From an uncultured Flavobacteriaceae bacterium (GTDB lineage: Bacteria; Bacteroidota; Bacteroidia; Flavobacteriales; Flavobacteriaceae), in NCBI GenBank assembly GCA_947501625.1, contig CANMWN010000002.1, positions 62,001 to 126,000 of the forward strand: DNA of 64,000 bases, given 5' to 3'. Below the pieces are notes generated by a model. That model was not told the origin of the DNA. It was given only the letters and a program-made list of their open reading frames with translations, and searched no databases. Made by a program: the position numbers and the translations under genes. Positions 17,723 through 26,037 of the stretch are shown here, in pieces (within the stretch, counting starts at the first letter, position 1; the number at the start of each line of letters is the position of its first letter).

Positions 17723-17989
17723 CTATTTAGAGTTATATGGGTAGTTAGTTTCTTTCATAATTTTTATGTGCTGTTCGCACATTTTATAAATTTCATCATA
17801 GTTTTTTGAAAAAAATAATTCAAAAAAATTAGTAGTTTCACAACTTACTCCAAGTAAGTAACCCTTTGCTATTTTTTTAAGACAAACTGCAGATTCGGTC
17901 ATATTGTTTTCTTCTTTTATTATAACTGACCAAGTAGTATCATTTTTTGTAATAAGTTTTGCTTCGTCTTCACTTATCCTTTGGATCAT
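17723..17989 (-). CDS. Small protein of unknown function (88 aa)
   Basis: An 88-residue soluble protein with four cysteines (VCLKK, VSCET, MCEQH and a lone start-proximal context) and alternating beta and helical segments. No signal peptide, no membrane helix, no recognised family. It is the first gene of a two-gene unit with the SRPBCC protein (1-bp gap), so a shared role is plausible but unproven. The count of cysteines is low enough that metal binding should not be assumed. Confidence 0.6.
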   Translation of the reverse strand: MIQRISEDEAKLITKNDTTWSVIIKEENNMTESAVCLKKIAKGYLLGVSCETTNFFELFFSKNYDEIYKMCEQHIKIMKETNYPYNSK

Positions 17990-18018
17990 TTTGAGTGATA
18001 TTGGTTGTGTAAATTTAC

Positions 18019-18048
18019 AAAAAAAGCCTGTAATTTCTTACAGGCTTT
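18019..18048 (-). terminator. Terminator of the cold-shock gene
   Basis: The stem AAAGCCTGTAA/TTACAGGCTTT (18023-18033 and 18038-18048) is followed by a T-run on the minus strand, 25 bp downstream of the csp stop codon. Confidence 0.88.
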
Positions 18049-18073
18049 GAGTCTTTTAAAAAGTGGGTAAATA

Positions 18074-18265
18074 TTAAATTGCTTTAACGTTTACTGCGTT
18101 TAAACCTTTTCTTCCTTCTTTTAATTCAAATTCTACTGCGTCACCTTCTGCAACTCTGTCAATTAAGCCAGAAATGTGCACAAAGTACTCTGTGTTTGAA
18201 CCTTCTTCGATAATAAATCCAAATCCTTTTGATTCGTTGAAGAATTTTACTGTTCCTTGTTTCAT
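18074..18265 (-). CDS. Cold-shock protein, CspA family
   Basis: A 63-residue OB-fold nucleic-acid chaperone. RNP1 (KGFGFI) and RNP2 (YFVHIS) are both intact after the canonical GTVKFFNESKG start. Slightly shorter than E. coli CspA (70 aa), as is usual in Bacteroidota. It has its own TACTTTTG promoter (18293-18300) and terminator, with a leader of only about 24 nt, so the long cold-sensing 5' UTR known from E. coli cspA is absent. Confidence 0.96.
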   Translation of the reverse strand: MKQGTVKFFNESKGFGFIIEEGSNTEYFVHISGLIDRVAEGDAVEFELKEGRKGLNAVNVKAI

Positions 18266-18292
18266 TAAATTGATAAATAATTAATTAAGCTA

Positions 18293-18300
18293 CAAAAGTA
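18293..18300 (-). promoter_or_regulatory. -7 element of the cold-shock gene
   Basis: The minus strand reads TACTTTTG, a full TAnnTTTG match, 28 bases before the ATG at 18265. Confidence 0.5.
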
Positions 18301-18391
18301 GTGTTTAAATTCTTGAATAAGCATTAATTCTACTAGATTTTTATAAAGTTTGCTAGTTTGAAAATGCATTTTAAATATAAAAAATTGATTA

Positions 18392-18844
18392 TCAGAATTT
18401 TAAATCGTAATCTTTTATGCCTTTCAGGAATTTATATTGCTGATTTTCAACGTCAATCTGGCAATAATAATGCGATAATCCATTGGTAACCACCAAATAA
18501 TTACTATTTAAAGCCATATTATACCTAGCAATTTGATCAAAAGTGTCCTGATTTATGCTAATATTTGGCGCTTTACACTCAATAATTACTTCTGGTTTTC
18601 CATCAGTATTGAACACTAAAATATCAAAACGCTTTTTTAAGTTGTTTACAACCAATTGCTTTTCTACTGCTATTAATGAAATTGGACAGTTCTTGTGATG
18701 AATCAGATAATTTACATAATGTTGGCGTACCCATTCTTCGGGAGTTAAAACCACATATTTTTTTCTGACAATATCAAAAATAAGTTGCTTATTTTCTTTA
18801 TTTTTGATGTTGTAATTATATGTAGGCAAATTCAACGGCTGCAT
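18392..18844 (-). CDS. HsdR N-terminal-like nuclease-domain protein
   Basis: A stand-alone type I restriction enzyme R protein N-terminal (HSDR_N) domain of 150 aa. PD-(D/E)xK-type residues are visible in KKRFDILVFNTDGKPEVIIE plus CKAP, with the motif VIIECKAP holding the E-x-K pair. No helicase domain or hsdM/hsdS is near, so this is not a restriction system. The family is a conserved single-copy gene next to holA in many flavobacteria. I start at the ATG at 18844 (MQPLNLPTY); an ATG five codons earlier is possible. A promoter-like CACTTTTG abuts the start. Confidence 0.85.
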   Translation of the reverse strand: MQPLNLPTYNYNIKNKENKQLIFDIVRKKYVVLTPEEWVRQHYVNYLIHHKNCPISLIAVEKQLVVNNLKKRFDILVFNTDGKPEVIIECKAPNISINQDTFDQIARYNMALNSNYLVVTNGLSHYYCQIDVENQQYKFLKGIKDYDLKF

Positions 18845-18873
18845 ACTACAAAAGTGCATATTTTTTTCATTTT

Positions 18874-19878
18874 ATGACAGATGTTAAGCAAATAGTTTCG
18901 GATATAAAACAAGGTAATATTAAACCTATTTATTTTTTGATGGGTGAAGAGTCTTATTATATAGATTCTATTGCCGATTTTATCGAAAATTCTATTTTGA
19001 CCGAAGAAGAAAAGGGTTTCAATCAAATGGTACTTTATGGCCGAGATGTAAGCGTTGAAGAGATTGTATCTAATGCCAAGCGTTTTCCTATGATGGCTGA
19101 ACGTCAAGTGATTATTGTAAAAGAAGCTCAAGAATTATCAAGGACTATTGAGAATTTAGTTCCCTATACCGAGAATCCGCAACCGACAACGGTTTTGGTG
19201 CTATGTTACAAATATAAGACGCTTGATAAACGTAAAAAGTTAGCGAAGATAGTATCAAAAAATGGTTTGCTATTTGAGAGTAAAAAGTTATACGAAAATC
19301 AAGTTGCTGACTGGATTCGAAGAGTACTATCTGGAAAAAAGTACTCTATTGAACCTAAAGCGGCTCAAATGTTAGTTGAGTTTTTAGGAAACGATTTGAG
19401 TAAGATAAATAATGAGTTAACTAAATTAACTCAAATTGCAGCGCAAGATCAAAAAATTACTGCTGAATTCATTGAAGAGAATATTGGAATAAGTAAGGAC
19501 TTCAATAATTTTGAATTACGTAAAGCAGTAGGAGAGAAGCAAATAGTTAAGGCAAATCAAATTATTAATTACTTTGCTAGAAATCCAAAAGGGAATCCTA
19601 TTGTAATGACTGTTTCATTACTCAATAGTTTTTTTACGCAATTGTTGCAGTTTCATGGATTGAAAGATAAATCTCGTGGAAATGTTGCACGTGCACTGAG
19701 AGTCAATCCATATTTTGTGGATGATTATTTAACTGCTGGAAGAAATTATCCAATGCGAAAAGTATCTCAAATAATTGGTTTGTTAAGAGATGCTGATATG
19801 AAAAGTAAAGGTGTTGGCGCTAGTAGTTTAGGGCAATCTGATATTTTAAAAGAGTTGCTCTTTAAAATAATGCACTAA
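18874..19878 (+). CDS. holA: DNA polymerase III subunit delta
   Basis: HolA is the subunit of the clamp loader that opens the sliding clamp. The N-terminal region has IKPIYFLMGEESYYID in place of a classical P-loop, typical of delta. RQVIIVKEAQEL, SKINNELTKLTQIA and the C-terminal helical collar domain follow. At 334 aa the length is normal. It is divergent from the HSDR_N gene and its stop abuts the 3' end of the convergent M28 peptidase gene. Confidence 0.93.
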   Translation: MTDVKQIVSDIKQGNIKPIYFLMGEESYYIDSIADFIENSILTEEEKGFNQMVLYGRDVSVEEIVSNAKRFPMMAERQVIIVKEAQELSRTIENLVPYTENPQPTTVLVLCYKYKTLDKRKKLAKIVSKNGLLFESKKLYENQVADWIRRVLSGKKYSIEPKAAQMLVEFLGNDLSKINNELTKLTQIAAQDQKITAEFIEENIGISKDFNNFELRKAVGEKQIVKANQIINYFARNPKGNPIVMTVSLLNSFFTQLLQFHGLKDKSRGNVARALRVNPYFVDDYLTAGRNYPMRKVSQIIGLLRDADMKSKGVGASSLGQSDILKELLFKIMH

Positions 19879-20925
19879 TTATTCAGTATCAGTTACATCA
19901 ACTACCAATCTATCTTTTCTGTTTGCTATTTCCCATGCTGTATGGAAAACAAGTTTTGTGCGTTTTACTAATAAATCCAGTAATATTTTGTCTGGTGTGT
20001 CACTCGGTTTGTGATAATCTTCATGAACACCATTGAAATAAAATATAATTGGAATTCCATTTTTAGCAAAGTTGTAGTGATCAGAACGCTTATAGAATCT
20101 ATTAGGATCACTTTTTTCATTGTATTTATAATCTAAATCTAGTTTTGTGTAAGTAGCATTCATTCGTTCATTTAAATCATGTAATTCGGTACTTAATCTA
20201 TCTGCGCCTATCACATACACATAATTATCATCTTCAGGATGCTCATATCCCATTCTTCCAATCATATCTATATTTAGATTCGCTACTACGTTTTTTAAAG
20301 GAATAATTGGATTGGCAACAAAATACTTAGAACCGAGTAAACCTCTTTCCTCTCCTGTGAAATTTACAAACATAATAGACCTTTTTGGACCATGCCCATC
20401 TTTTTTTGCTTTGGCAAATGCTTGTGCTATCTCAAGAACAGCAGTAGTTCCAGAAGCATTGTCGTCTGCTCCTAAATATACTTCACCGTCTTTTATTCCC
20501 ATGTGATCGTAGTGAGATGATATAATTAGAATTTCTTCTGGCTTTTCAGTTCCTTCTATAAAAGCAACTACATTTTCAGAAGGATGACTAGGAGTAAATT
20601 TTCTTCTTTTATTTGTTAAGTTTTCGATTGGAATTGTTTGAAAATAATTTTTCTCAAAAAACTTTGGAATTCCGTTTATTCCATATTTGTAAGCAAGATA
20701 TTTTGCTGCTTTTTTTTGCCCTTTTTCTCCTGTACTTCTACCTTCAAATTTTTCGGAAGCCAAAGTGAAAACTAATTCTTCAGCATCGTCAACAGTTATA
20801 GTATTTGCATATTTTATAGCAGTTTTATCTTTTTTTAGTTTTGAAGTTGTAGTTGAAACTTCTTTTTTCGATTTGCACCCTATTAAAATAAATGATAATA
20901 ATAAGAAGAAAGTAATTTTATTCAT
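19879..20925 (-). CDS. M28-family metallopeptidase lipoprotein
   Basis: The signal peptide ends in a lipobox (FILIGCKS, Cys near residue 17). The M28 domain (about residues 100-335) shows the zinc-binding residues of the aminopeptidase family: SSHYDHMG, YLGADDNASG, NFTGEERGLLGS, NLNIDMIGR and the last His in GVHEDYHKPSDTP. A predicted envelope-anchored zinc aminopeptidase; the substrate is not known. It ends one base after holA on the opposite strand. Confidence 0.93.
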   Translation of the reverse strand: MNKITFFLLLSFILIGCKSKKEVSTTTSKLKKDKTAIKYANTITVDDAEELVFTLASEKFEGRSTGEKGQKKAAKYLAYKYGINGIPKFFEKNYFQTIPIENLTNKRRKFTPSHPSENVVAFIEGTEKPEEILIISSHYDHMGIKDGEVYLGADDNASGTTAVLEIAQAFAKAKKDGHGPKRSIMFVNFTGEERGLLGSKYFVANPIIPLKNVVANLNIDMIGRMGYEHPEDDNYVYVIGADRLSTELHDLNERMNATYTKLDLDYKYNEKSDPNRFYKRSDHYNFAKNGIPIIFYFNGVHEDYHKPSDTPDKILLDLLVKRTKLVFHTAWEIANRKDRLVVDVTDTE

Positions 20926-20975
20926 GTAGGTTGTTTTTTGCTAAAATAATGAAATTGAAAGAATTAATTAAAATT

Positions 20976-21770
20976 TTAACTTTTTAGTTTGAATCGCTTG
21001 GTATCTTTATTAAATGCAATTAAATCTGAATTAAATAATTGTTCCAACTCTCCATTTTCAATAAGTATATCTTTATTTCCGGTTTTGAAATTGTCATTTG
21101 TCATGAGCCATAAATCATCACTGGTTTCAAGTGCTAAGTGAATTTCGTGGCTGGAAATAATAATTGTTTTTTGTAATTTTTTGGTCAAACTTTTTAATAA
21201 TTTAAAAGTTTCCATTTTATGTAATACATCTAAATGTGCAGTTGGTTCGTCAAGAATAATAATTTCAGTGTCTTGTGCTATTGCTCTTGCAATCAATACT
21301 TTTTGAAGTTGACCATCACTCAATTCATAATATTTCGAGTGTTTTATGTGTCCAATTTTTACTAACTCAATTGCTTCATTGATTTTTTTAATATCTTGTT
21401 CGTTTAATTTCCCTAACCAATTGGTATATGGTTGTCTTCCTAAGGCAATTAATTCATAAACTGATAAATTACTTTCTGGCAGCCGTTCAGTAAGTACTAC
21501 ACTTACTTGCTTTGAAAAATCTAATTGGTTAACCTTTTCAATAGATTTGTTATTAAAGAAAATAGTTCCATTTAATTTTGGCTGTACTTTGGTGAGTGTT
21601 CTTAAAAGTGTTGATTTCCCAATTCCATTTTGACCAAGTAAACAAACAAATTTTCCTTTTTCTAACGATATATTTATGTTTTTAGAAATTGAATTGATAC
21701 TTTTTTTAGATTTATATCCAATCTCTAAATCGTTGGTTTTTAAAATTATATGCTTGTTTATTCTGCTCAA
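20976..21770 (-). CDS. ABC transporter ATPase, FecE/BtuD type
   Basis: The ATPase of a metal-chelate or vitamin B12 importer. Walker A is GQNGIGKST, the signature is the variant LSDGQ, Walker B is EIIILDEPTAHLD and the H-loop is ISSHE. The only ATG (21845) lies deep inside the upstream permease gene. A TTG at 21770, one base after the permease stop, gives a 264-aa protein of normal length (M/L-SRINKHIILKTNDLEIGY), so I prefer it. It forms an operon with the permease and rdgB; the binding protein must be elsewhere. The substrate cannot be decided. Confidence 0.9.
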   Translation of the reverse strand: MSRINKHIILKTNDLEIGYKSKKSINSISKNINISLEKGKFVCLLGQNGIGKSTLLRTLTKVQPKLNGTIFFNNKSIEKVNQLDFSKQVSVVLTERLPESNLSVYELIALGRQPYTNWLGKLNEQDIKKINEAIELVKIGHIKHSKYYELSDGQLQKVLIARAIAQDTEIIILDEPTAHLDVLHKMETFKLLKSLTKKLQKTIIISSHEIHLALETSDDLWLMTNDNFKTGNKDILIENGELEQLFNSDLIAFNKDTKRFKLKS

Positions 21771-21771
21771 A

Positions 21772-22806
21772 TTAAATATATATTTTTCTTTTTCTGATGA
21801 GTAACCAAATAACAATTGGCGCTCCAAATAATGATGTAATTGCATTTATTGGCAGCATATATTCTAAAGATGGTAATTGTGAAATTATATCTGCAATTAA
21901 CATTAATATAGCACCAACTATCATAACTGCTGGGATTAGTACTTTGTGATTTGATGTGTTAAAAATCAATTTTGTTAAATGTGGAACTGCTAACCCAACA
22001 AATGCTATAGGCCCTGAAAAAGCAGTAATAATTCCTGTTAGTATGGAAGTAATTACTAAAATTAAATTCCTGGTCTTTTTTATATTAATCCCTAAACTTT
22101 TAGCATAATTTTCACCCAATAAAAGACTATTTAAAGGTTTGATAATAAGTACCAATAGTGAGATGCCTATTAAATAGATGATTGAAAAAATTGATAATTC
22201 AGACCAACTCAAATTTCCCAAACTACCAAATCCCCAAAAAATAAATTGTTGCAATTGTTCTGCACTACTAAAATAAATTAATACACTTATAATGGCAGAT
22301 GTGAGACTTCCAAACATTAAACCGATTATTAATATTGACATGGTATTTCTTACTTTGTTTGCAGCAATCAATACTGCTGAAAGCACCATAAATGCACCTA
22401 AACTTGCTGCGAAAGCCATTCCAAAGTTTGAAAATGCCAAAGAACTTATTCCGCCTATAAGTGATACACCTAAGATGAGTAAGGCCACACCTAAACTTGC
22501 TCCTGAACTAATTCCAAGTACAAATGGGCCTGCTAGCGGATTTCTAAATAAAGTTTGCATTAACAAGCCGCTTATTGATAATCCTGAACCAACTAAAACT
22601 GCGGTAATCGCTTTAGGAAGTCTATAATTTACAACAATATTCCTCCAACTATCTTTGGTAACTTCTCCATTGAATAATGATGTAATAACCTCTTTAAGAG
22701 GTATATCAACTGATCCTAAACTTATATTTAAAAACCATATAATAACTAGAGAAATTATAATTATTATAAATGAAGTAGTATATGATTTTTGTTGGTTCAA
22801 TTTCAA
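21772..22806 (-). CDS. FecCD-family ABC permease
   Basis: A 344-aa polytopic permease with about ten membrane helices and the family motifs: GLLMQTLFRNPLAGPFVLGISSG is split by a helix break, and AFSGPIAFVGLAVPHLTKL marks the coupling region. It imports a siderophore, haem or cobalamin with the adjacent ATPase. There is no ATG near the 5' end; the start is the TTG at 22806, or the TTG two codons later. The first overlaps the rdgB stop (TTGA), implying coupling. Confidence 0.93.
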   Translation of the reverse strand: MKLNQQKSYTTSFIIIIISLVIIWFLNISLGSVDIPLKEVITSLFNGEVTKDSWRNIVVNYRLPKAITAVLVGSGLSISGLLMQTLFRNPLAGPFVLGISSGASLGVALLILGVSLIGGISSLAFSNFGMAFAASLGAFMVLSAVLIAANKVRNTMSILIIGLMFGSLTSAIISVLIYFSSAEQLQQFIFWGFGSLGNLSWSELSIFSIIYLIGISLLVLIIKPLNSLLLGENYAKSLGINIKKTRNLILVITSILTGIITAFSGPIAFVGLAVPHLTKLIFNTSNHKVLIPAVMIVGAILMLIADIISQLPSLEYMLPINAITSLFGAPIVIWLLIRKRKIYI

Positions 22807-23375
22807 ATAGTATTTAAAAATGTGATCAATTCTTGAATTGCTTTTCCTCTATGTGATATTGCTCCTTTTGCATCCATACTCATTTCAGCAAATGATTTAG
22901 TAAATCCATTTGGAACAAAAATTGGGTCGTATCCAAAACCTTTTTCTCCTTGTTTTTGCTGAGTTATATGACCTTTGCAAACTCCCTCAAAAAGATATTG
23001 ATGTTTATTTAAGTTTAATGCAATTACAGTTCTGAATTTTGCAATTCTATTCTTTTCTTCTTTCATTTCTGAAAGTAATTTTTGAATATTTTTTTCAGCA
23101 TTGGCTGGCTCACCAGCATACCTTGCAGAATAAACTCCTGGTTTTCCGTCCAATGCTTCAACTTCCAATCCTGTATCATCTGCAAAACAATCGTATCCAT
23201 AATTATTAGAAATATAATCTGCTTTTAATTTAGCATTTCCTTCAAGAGTAGTTTTTGTTTCTTCTATCTCTTCAAAACAATTGATGTCTTGTAAACTCAA
23301 GATTTCTAAAGTTGGTAAAAGCGCTCTGACTTCTTTTAATTTATTCTGGTTATTGGTCGCGAAAACAATTTTCAT
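22803..23375 (-). CDS. rdgB: Non-canonical purine NTP pyrophosphatase (RdgB/HAM1)
   Basis: RdgB hydrolyses dITP, dXTP and related nucleotides to monophosphates, keeping deaminated purines out of DNA. The N-terminal VFATNNQNKLKEV and the central FADDTGLEVEALDGKPGVYS signature, plus FGYDPIFVP and ISHRGKA, are all present. It is 190 aa. It is the first gene of an operon with the metal-chelate permease and ATPase. A TATTTTTG element sits five bases before the ATG, suggesting a nearly leaderless mRNA. Confidence 0.96.
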   Translation of the reverse strand: MKIVFATNNQNKLKEVRALLPTLEILSLQDINCFEEIEETKTTLEGNAKLKADYISNNYGYDCFADDTGLEVEALDGKPGVYSARYAGEPANAEKNIQKLLSEMKEEKNRIAKFRTVIALNLNKHQYLFEGVCKGHITQQKQGEKGFGYDPIFVPNGFTKSFAEMSMDAKGAISHRGKAIQELITFLNTI

Positions 23376-23380
23376 AGAAA

Positions 23381-23388
23381 CAAAAATA
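23381..23388 (-). promoter_or_regulatory. -7 element abutting the rdgB start
   Basis: The minus strand reads TATTTTTG, matching TAnnTTTG, five bases before the ATG at 23375. Confidence 0.4.
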
Positions 23389-23397
23389 CATCAATTT

Positions 23398-23856
23398 TTA
23401 CTGAACTGGTATATTGGTTGTTGAAATAACCTCAGTCATTACAAATGCACTTTGAACTTGACCTAAGTTTTCGATGGATGCCAATTTATGAGCCACAAAA
23501 TTTTGATAAGCATCCATATCTTCAACCATTACTTTGATTAAATAATCATATACTCCAGCCGTATGGTAACATTCAATAACTTCATTGAATTGTAAAATGT
23601 CTTTTTCAAATTTTTTAATATAATTTGCTTCATGGCTTTTTAATGAAATATTACAAAAAGCGAGTAGTAAAAGCCCAACTTTTTTTCTGTTCAATATGGC
23701 TTTGTATGAAGATATGTACTTTTCATTTTCCAACCTTTTTATTCGTTCAAAAATAGGAGTAGTTGTTAAATTTAGTTTAGAGGCCAACTCCTTAATAGTA
23801 TATTTTCCGTTGGACTGTAATAGTTGTAAAATTTTCTTATCCGTTGAATCAAGCAT
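23398..23856 (-). CDS. Lrp/AsnC-family transcriptional regulator
   Basis: A 152-aa regulator with an N-terminal winged helix (LDSTDKKILQLLQSNGKYTI, recognition region LTTTPIFERIKRLE) and a C-terminal RAM ligand-binding domain (ECYHTAGVYDYLIKVMVEDM). Such proteins bind an amino acid and act as octamers wrapping DNA. It is divergent from a PLP enzyme of sulfur amino-acid metabolism, 148 bp away, which is the likeliest target along with its own promoter (inference). Confidence 0.94.
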   Translation of the reverse strand: MLDSTDKKILQLLQSNGKYTIKELASKLNLTTTPIFERIKRLENEKYISSYKAILNRKKVGLLLLAFCNISLKSHEANYIKKFEKDILQFNEVIECYHTAGVYDYLIKVMVEDMDAYQNFVAHKLASIENLGQVQSAFVMTEVISTTNIPVQ

Positions 23857-23906
23857 AGATTTTTATTCTTTACTAATTAATTATTTTACATATAAATAGA
23901 ATTATA

Positions 23907-23931
23907 TTCTTCAAATATATTTAAATAAGAA
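23907..23931. promoter_or_regulatory. Putative Lrp-type operator
   Basis: An AT-rich 25-bp inverted repeat, TTCTT-N15-AAGAA, lies in the divergent gap between the Lrp/AsnC gene and the PLP-enzyme gene. The spacing and base composition suit an Lrp-family site; this is inference only. Confidence 0.35.
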
Positions 23932-23979
23932 ATATTTTCCAAATTTATAGTTAAATTAAGAATATATAACTAATATTTA

Positions 23980-23987
23980 TAACTTTG
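23980..23987 (+). promoter_or_regulatory. -7 element of the PLP-enzyme gene
   Basis: TAACTTTG matches TAnnTTTG, 17 bases before the ATG at 24005. Confidence 0.5.
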
Positions 23988-24004
23988 ATGTAAAATTCAC
24001 ACAA

Positions 24005-25285
24005 ATGAAAGCACATAAGTTCAGTCCAGAAAGTTTAATGATGTCACATGGTTATAAGCCAGAATTATCAGAAGGAGCTATCAAGTGCCCTATATTTCAG
24101 ACATCAACATTTGTTTTTAAAACTGCAGAAGAAGGTAAAGCCTTTTTTGAGTTAGCATACGGACTAAGAGAAAAAGATCCTAAAGAAGAGTTAGGATTAA
24201 TTTATAGTCGTATAAATAATCCTAATTTGGAAATTTTGGAGAATAGATTGTGTCTTTGGGATAATGCTGAAGATTGTGCTGTTTTTGAAAGTGGAATGTC
24301 AGCAATTTCAACAGTTTTGTTAGAGTTTTTGAAGTCAGGAGATTTATTGGTGTATTCTAATCCTGTTTATGGTGGTACAGACCATTTTATTAATCATTTT
24401 TTACCTAGTATTGGTGTTTCTGTGTTGGGAATTCAACCAAATCAAACGGCTGATGAAGTGAAAGATTTAATTGAAAATTCTGGAAAGGCTGAAAATTTAG
24501 CAATGCTATATTTAGAAACTCCAGCCAATCCTACAAATGATTTAATTGACATTGAGGCGTTTGCTAATTTAGCAAAGCATTATAGCACAGCTGAAAGGAA
24601 AGTGTTGACTGCAGTTGATAATACGTACATGGGACCTCTTTGGCAGCATCCATTGAAACATGGTGCAGATTTAGTCTTGTACTCTGCTACGAAATATATA
24701 GGTGGTCATAGTGATTTAATTGCTGGTGCTGTACTTGGAAATCAAGAAGTGATGACTAGAGTAAAAGTGTTGAGAACTTTTCTTGGTAATATGATTAGTC
24801 CTAATACTGCTTGGTTGTTATTGAGAAGTTTAGAAACGTTGAAAGTTAGAATGGATCAGCAAACAAAAGGAGCACAAGAAGTGGCTGAGTTCTTGAAAAA
24901 CCACCCTAAATTAGAAAGTGTAAATTATTTAGGATTATTATCTAAAGATTCTGAACAATACAAAATTTATAAAAAGCAATGTTCTGCTCCAGGAGCAATG
25001 ATTACCATAAATGTAAAAGGTGGAGAAAAGCAAGCATTTGAGTTGTTGAATAATTTAAAGTTAATGAAATTGGCTGTGAGTTTAGGAGGAACAGAGAGTT
25101 TGGCACAACATCCAATGACAATGACACATGCTGGTGTATGCCCAGAACAACGAGAGAAAATGAATGTTACTGACAAGACTGTAAGATTATCAATAGGAGT
25201 TGAAGATGCTAAAGATTTAATTTGGGATTTAGAACAAGCCTTAGAAAAAGTTTCGAAGGTTGAAAAAGTTTTATCTCATTCTTAA
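24005..25285 (+). CDS. Cystathionine gamma-synthase/methionine gamma-lyase family PLP enzyme
   Basis: A fold-type I PLP enzyme of trans-sulfuration (426 aa). Landmarks are the substrate-loop YSRINNPNLEILENRL, AVFESGMSAI near residue 97, the PLP-binding Asp in TAVDNTYMGPLW, and the Schiff-base Lys in LVLYSATKYIGGHSD. Family members act on O-acylhomoserine, cystathionine or methionine; sequence alone does not decide between synthase and gamma-lyase. It is controlled, most likely, by the divergent Lrp/AsnC regulator. No riboswitch-like structure is evident in the short leader. Confidence 0.92.
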   Translation: MKAHKFSPESLMMSHGYKPELSEGAIKCPIFQTSTFVFKTAEEGKAFFELAYGLREKDPKEELGLIYSRINNPNLEILENRLCLWDNAEDCAVFESGMSAISTVLLEFLKSGDLLVYSNPVYGGTDHFINHFLPSIGVSVLGIQPNQTADEVKDLIENSGKAENLAMLYLETPANPTNDLIDIEAFANLAKHYSTAERKVLTAVDNTYMGPLWQHPLKHGADLVLYSATKYIGGHSDLIAGAVLGNQEVMTRVKVLRTFLGNMISPNTAWLLLRSLETLKVRMDQQTKGAQEVAEFLKNHPKLESVNYLGLLSKDSEQYKIYKKQCSAPGAMITINVKGGEKQAFELLNNLKLMKLAVSLGGTESLAQHPMTMTHAGVCPEQREKMNVTDKTVRLSIGVEDAKDLIWDLEQALEKVSKVEKVLSHS

Positions 25286-25326
25286 TATATATTGTAACAA
25301 AGTTTGACTTGTAGCTACCTATAGAT

Positions 25327-25506
25327 ATGAGAAAACATATTTTACTAAATGCCATTGTATGGGCAATTGCAATTTTAGGGTTATCTTACTTTTTTAAAGA
25401 AAGCGAATATTGGAACTATATTTTTGGTTTTTTGTTAGTTGCTTTTTCTTTTGCGCAGGCATACATAACCAATAAAGTAAATAAGAAACGTAAAAATTGC
25501 CGGTAG
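25327..25506 (+). CDS. Small two-helix membrane protein (59 aa)
   Basis: A 59-residue frame starting MRKHILLNAIVWAIAILG has two hydrophobic helices (about residues 5-22 and 29-46) joined by a charged FKESEYW loop and a basic tail (NKVNKKRKNCR). Codon use resembles the neighbours. It lies 41 bp after the PLP-enzyme stop on the same strand and ends just before the convergent rlmH gene. No family is recognised; the positive tail predicts a cytosolic C-terminus. Confidence 0.65.
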   Translation: MRKHILLNAIVWAIAILGLSYFFKESEYWNYIFGFLLVAFSFAQAYITNKVNKKRKNCR

Positions 25507-25521
25507 TTATATTTTTACGAC

Positions 25522-25995
25522 CTATTCATGATGATAAGGCTCATTTTTTAAAATAGTAAATCCGCGATACAATTGTTCAACAACAAACAAGCGAATCATT
25601 TGATGGGAAAATGTCATTTTTGAGAATGATATTTTCCCATTACTTTTTTTGTAAACTTCGTCAGAAAAGCCAAAAGGGCCACCAATTACTAAAACTAATT
25701 GTTTAATACCAGAATTCATTTTTTTCTGAAGATATTTTGAAAATTCTATTGAACTAAACTCTTTTCCTTTATCGTCTAGTAAAATTAATTGATCAGTTGG
25801 TTGTAATTGTTTTAAAATTAATTCACCTTCTTTTACTTTTTGCTTCTTTTCAGATAAGTTTTTTGAATTCTTTATATCAGGAATAATAGTTAACTCAAAC
25901 TTTATATAGTGTTTCAGTCTGTTTTGATAATTCTCAATAAGTTTGATGAGGTTTTTATCATCTGTTTTTCCTATAGCAAGAAGTTTAATTTTCAT
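25522..25995 (-). CDS. rlmH: 23S rRNA (pseudouridine-1915 N3)-methyltransferase
   Basis: RlmH is a SPOUT-family enzyme that methylates pseudouridine 1915 in helix 69. The start MKIKLLAIGKTDDKNL, LILLDDKGKEFSSIEFSKYL, the knot loop LVLVIGGPFGFSDEVY and the C-terminal FSHQMIRLFVVEQLYRGF are diagnostic. At 157 aa it matches the E. coli length when started at 25995; an upstream in-frame extension overlaps the divergent nadC promoter and is rejected. Confidence 0.97.
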   Translation of the reverse strand: MKIKLLAIGKTDDKNLIKLIENYQNRLKHYIKFELTIIPDIKNSKNLSEKKQKVKEGELILKQLQPTDQLILLDDKGKEFSSIEFSKYLQKKMNSGIKQLVLVIGGPFGFSDEVYKKSNGKISFSKMTFSHQMIRLFVVEQLYRGFTILKNEPYHHE

Positions 25996-26012
25996 TTTGT
26001 AAAGATAAAAAG

Positions 26013-26020
26013 TATTTTTG
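26013..26020 (+). promoter_or_regulatory. -7 element of the nadC operon
   Basis: TATTTTTG matches TAnnTTTG, 17 bases before the nadC ATG. It overlaps functionally with the opposite-facing rlmH promoter four bases away. Confidence 0.5.
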
Positions 26021-26024
26021 TTAT

Positions 26025-26032
26025 CAAAATTA
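26025..26032 (-). promoter_or_regulatory. -7 element of rlmH
   Basis: The minus strand reads TAATTTTG, matching TAnnTTTG, 29 bases before the rlmH ATG at 25995. It faces the nadC element, with four bases between them. Confidence 0.5.
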
Positions 26033-26037
26033 CATAC

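Noticed and set aside
18392-18844. Remnant of a type I restriction system
   Set aside because: Only the HSDR_N domain is present, complete in itself and beside holA, with no hsdM, hsdS or helicase sequence.
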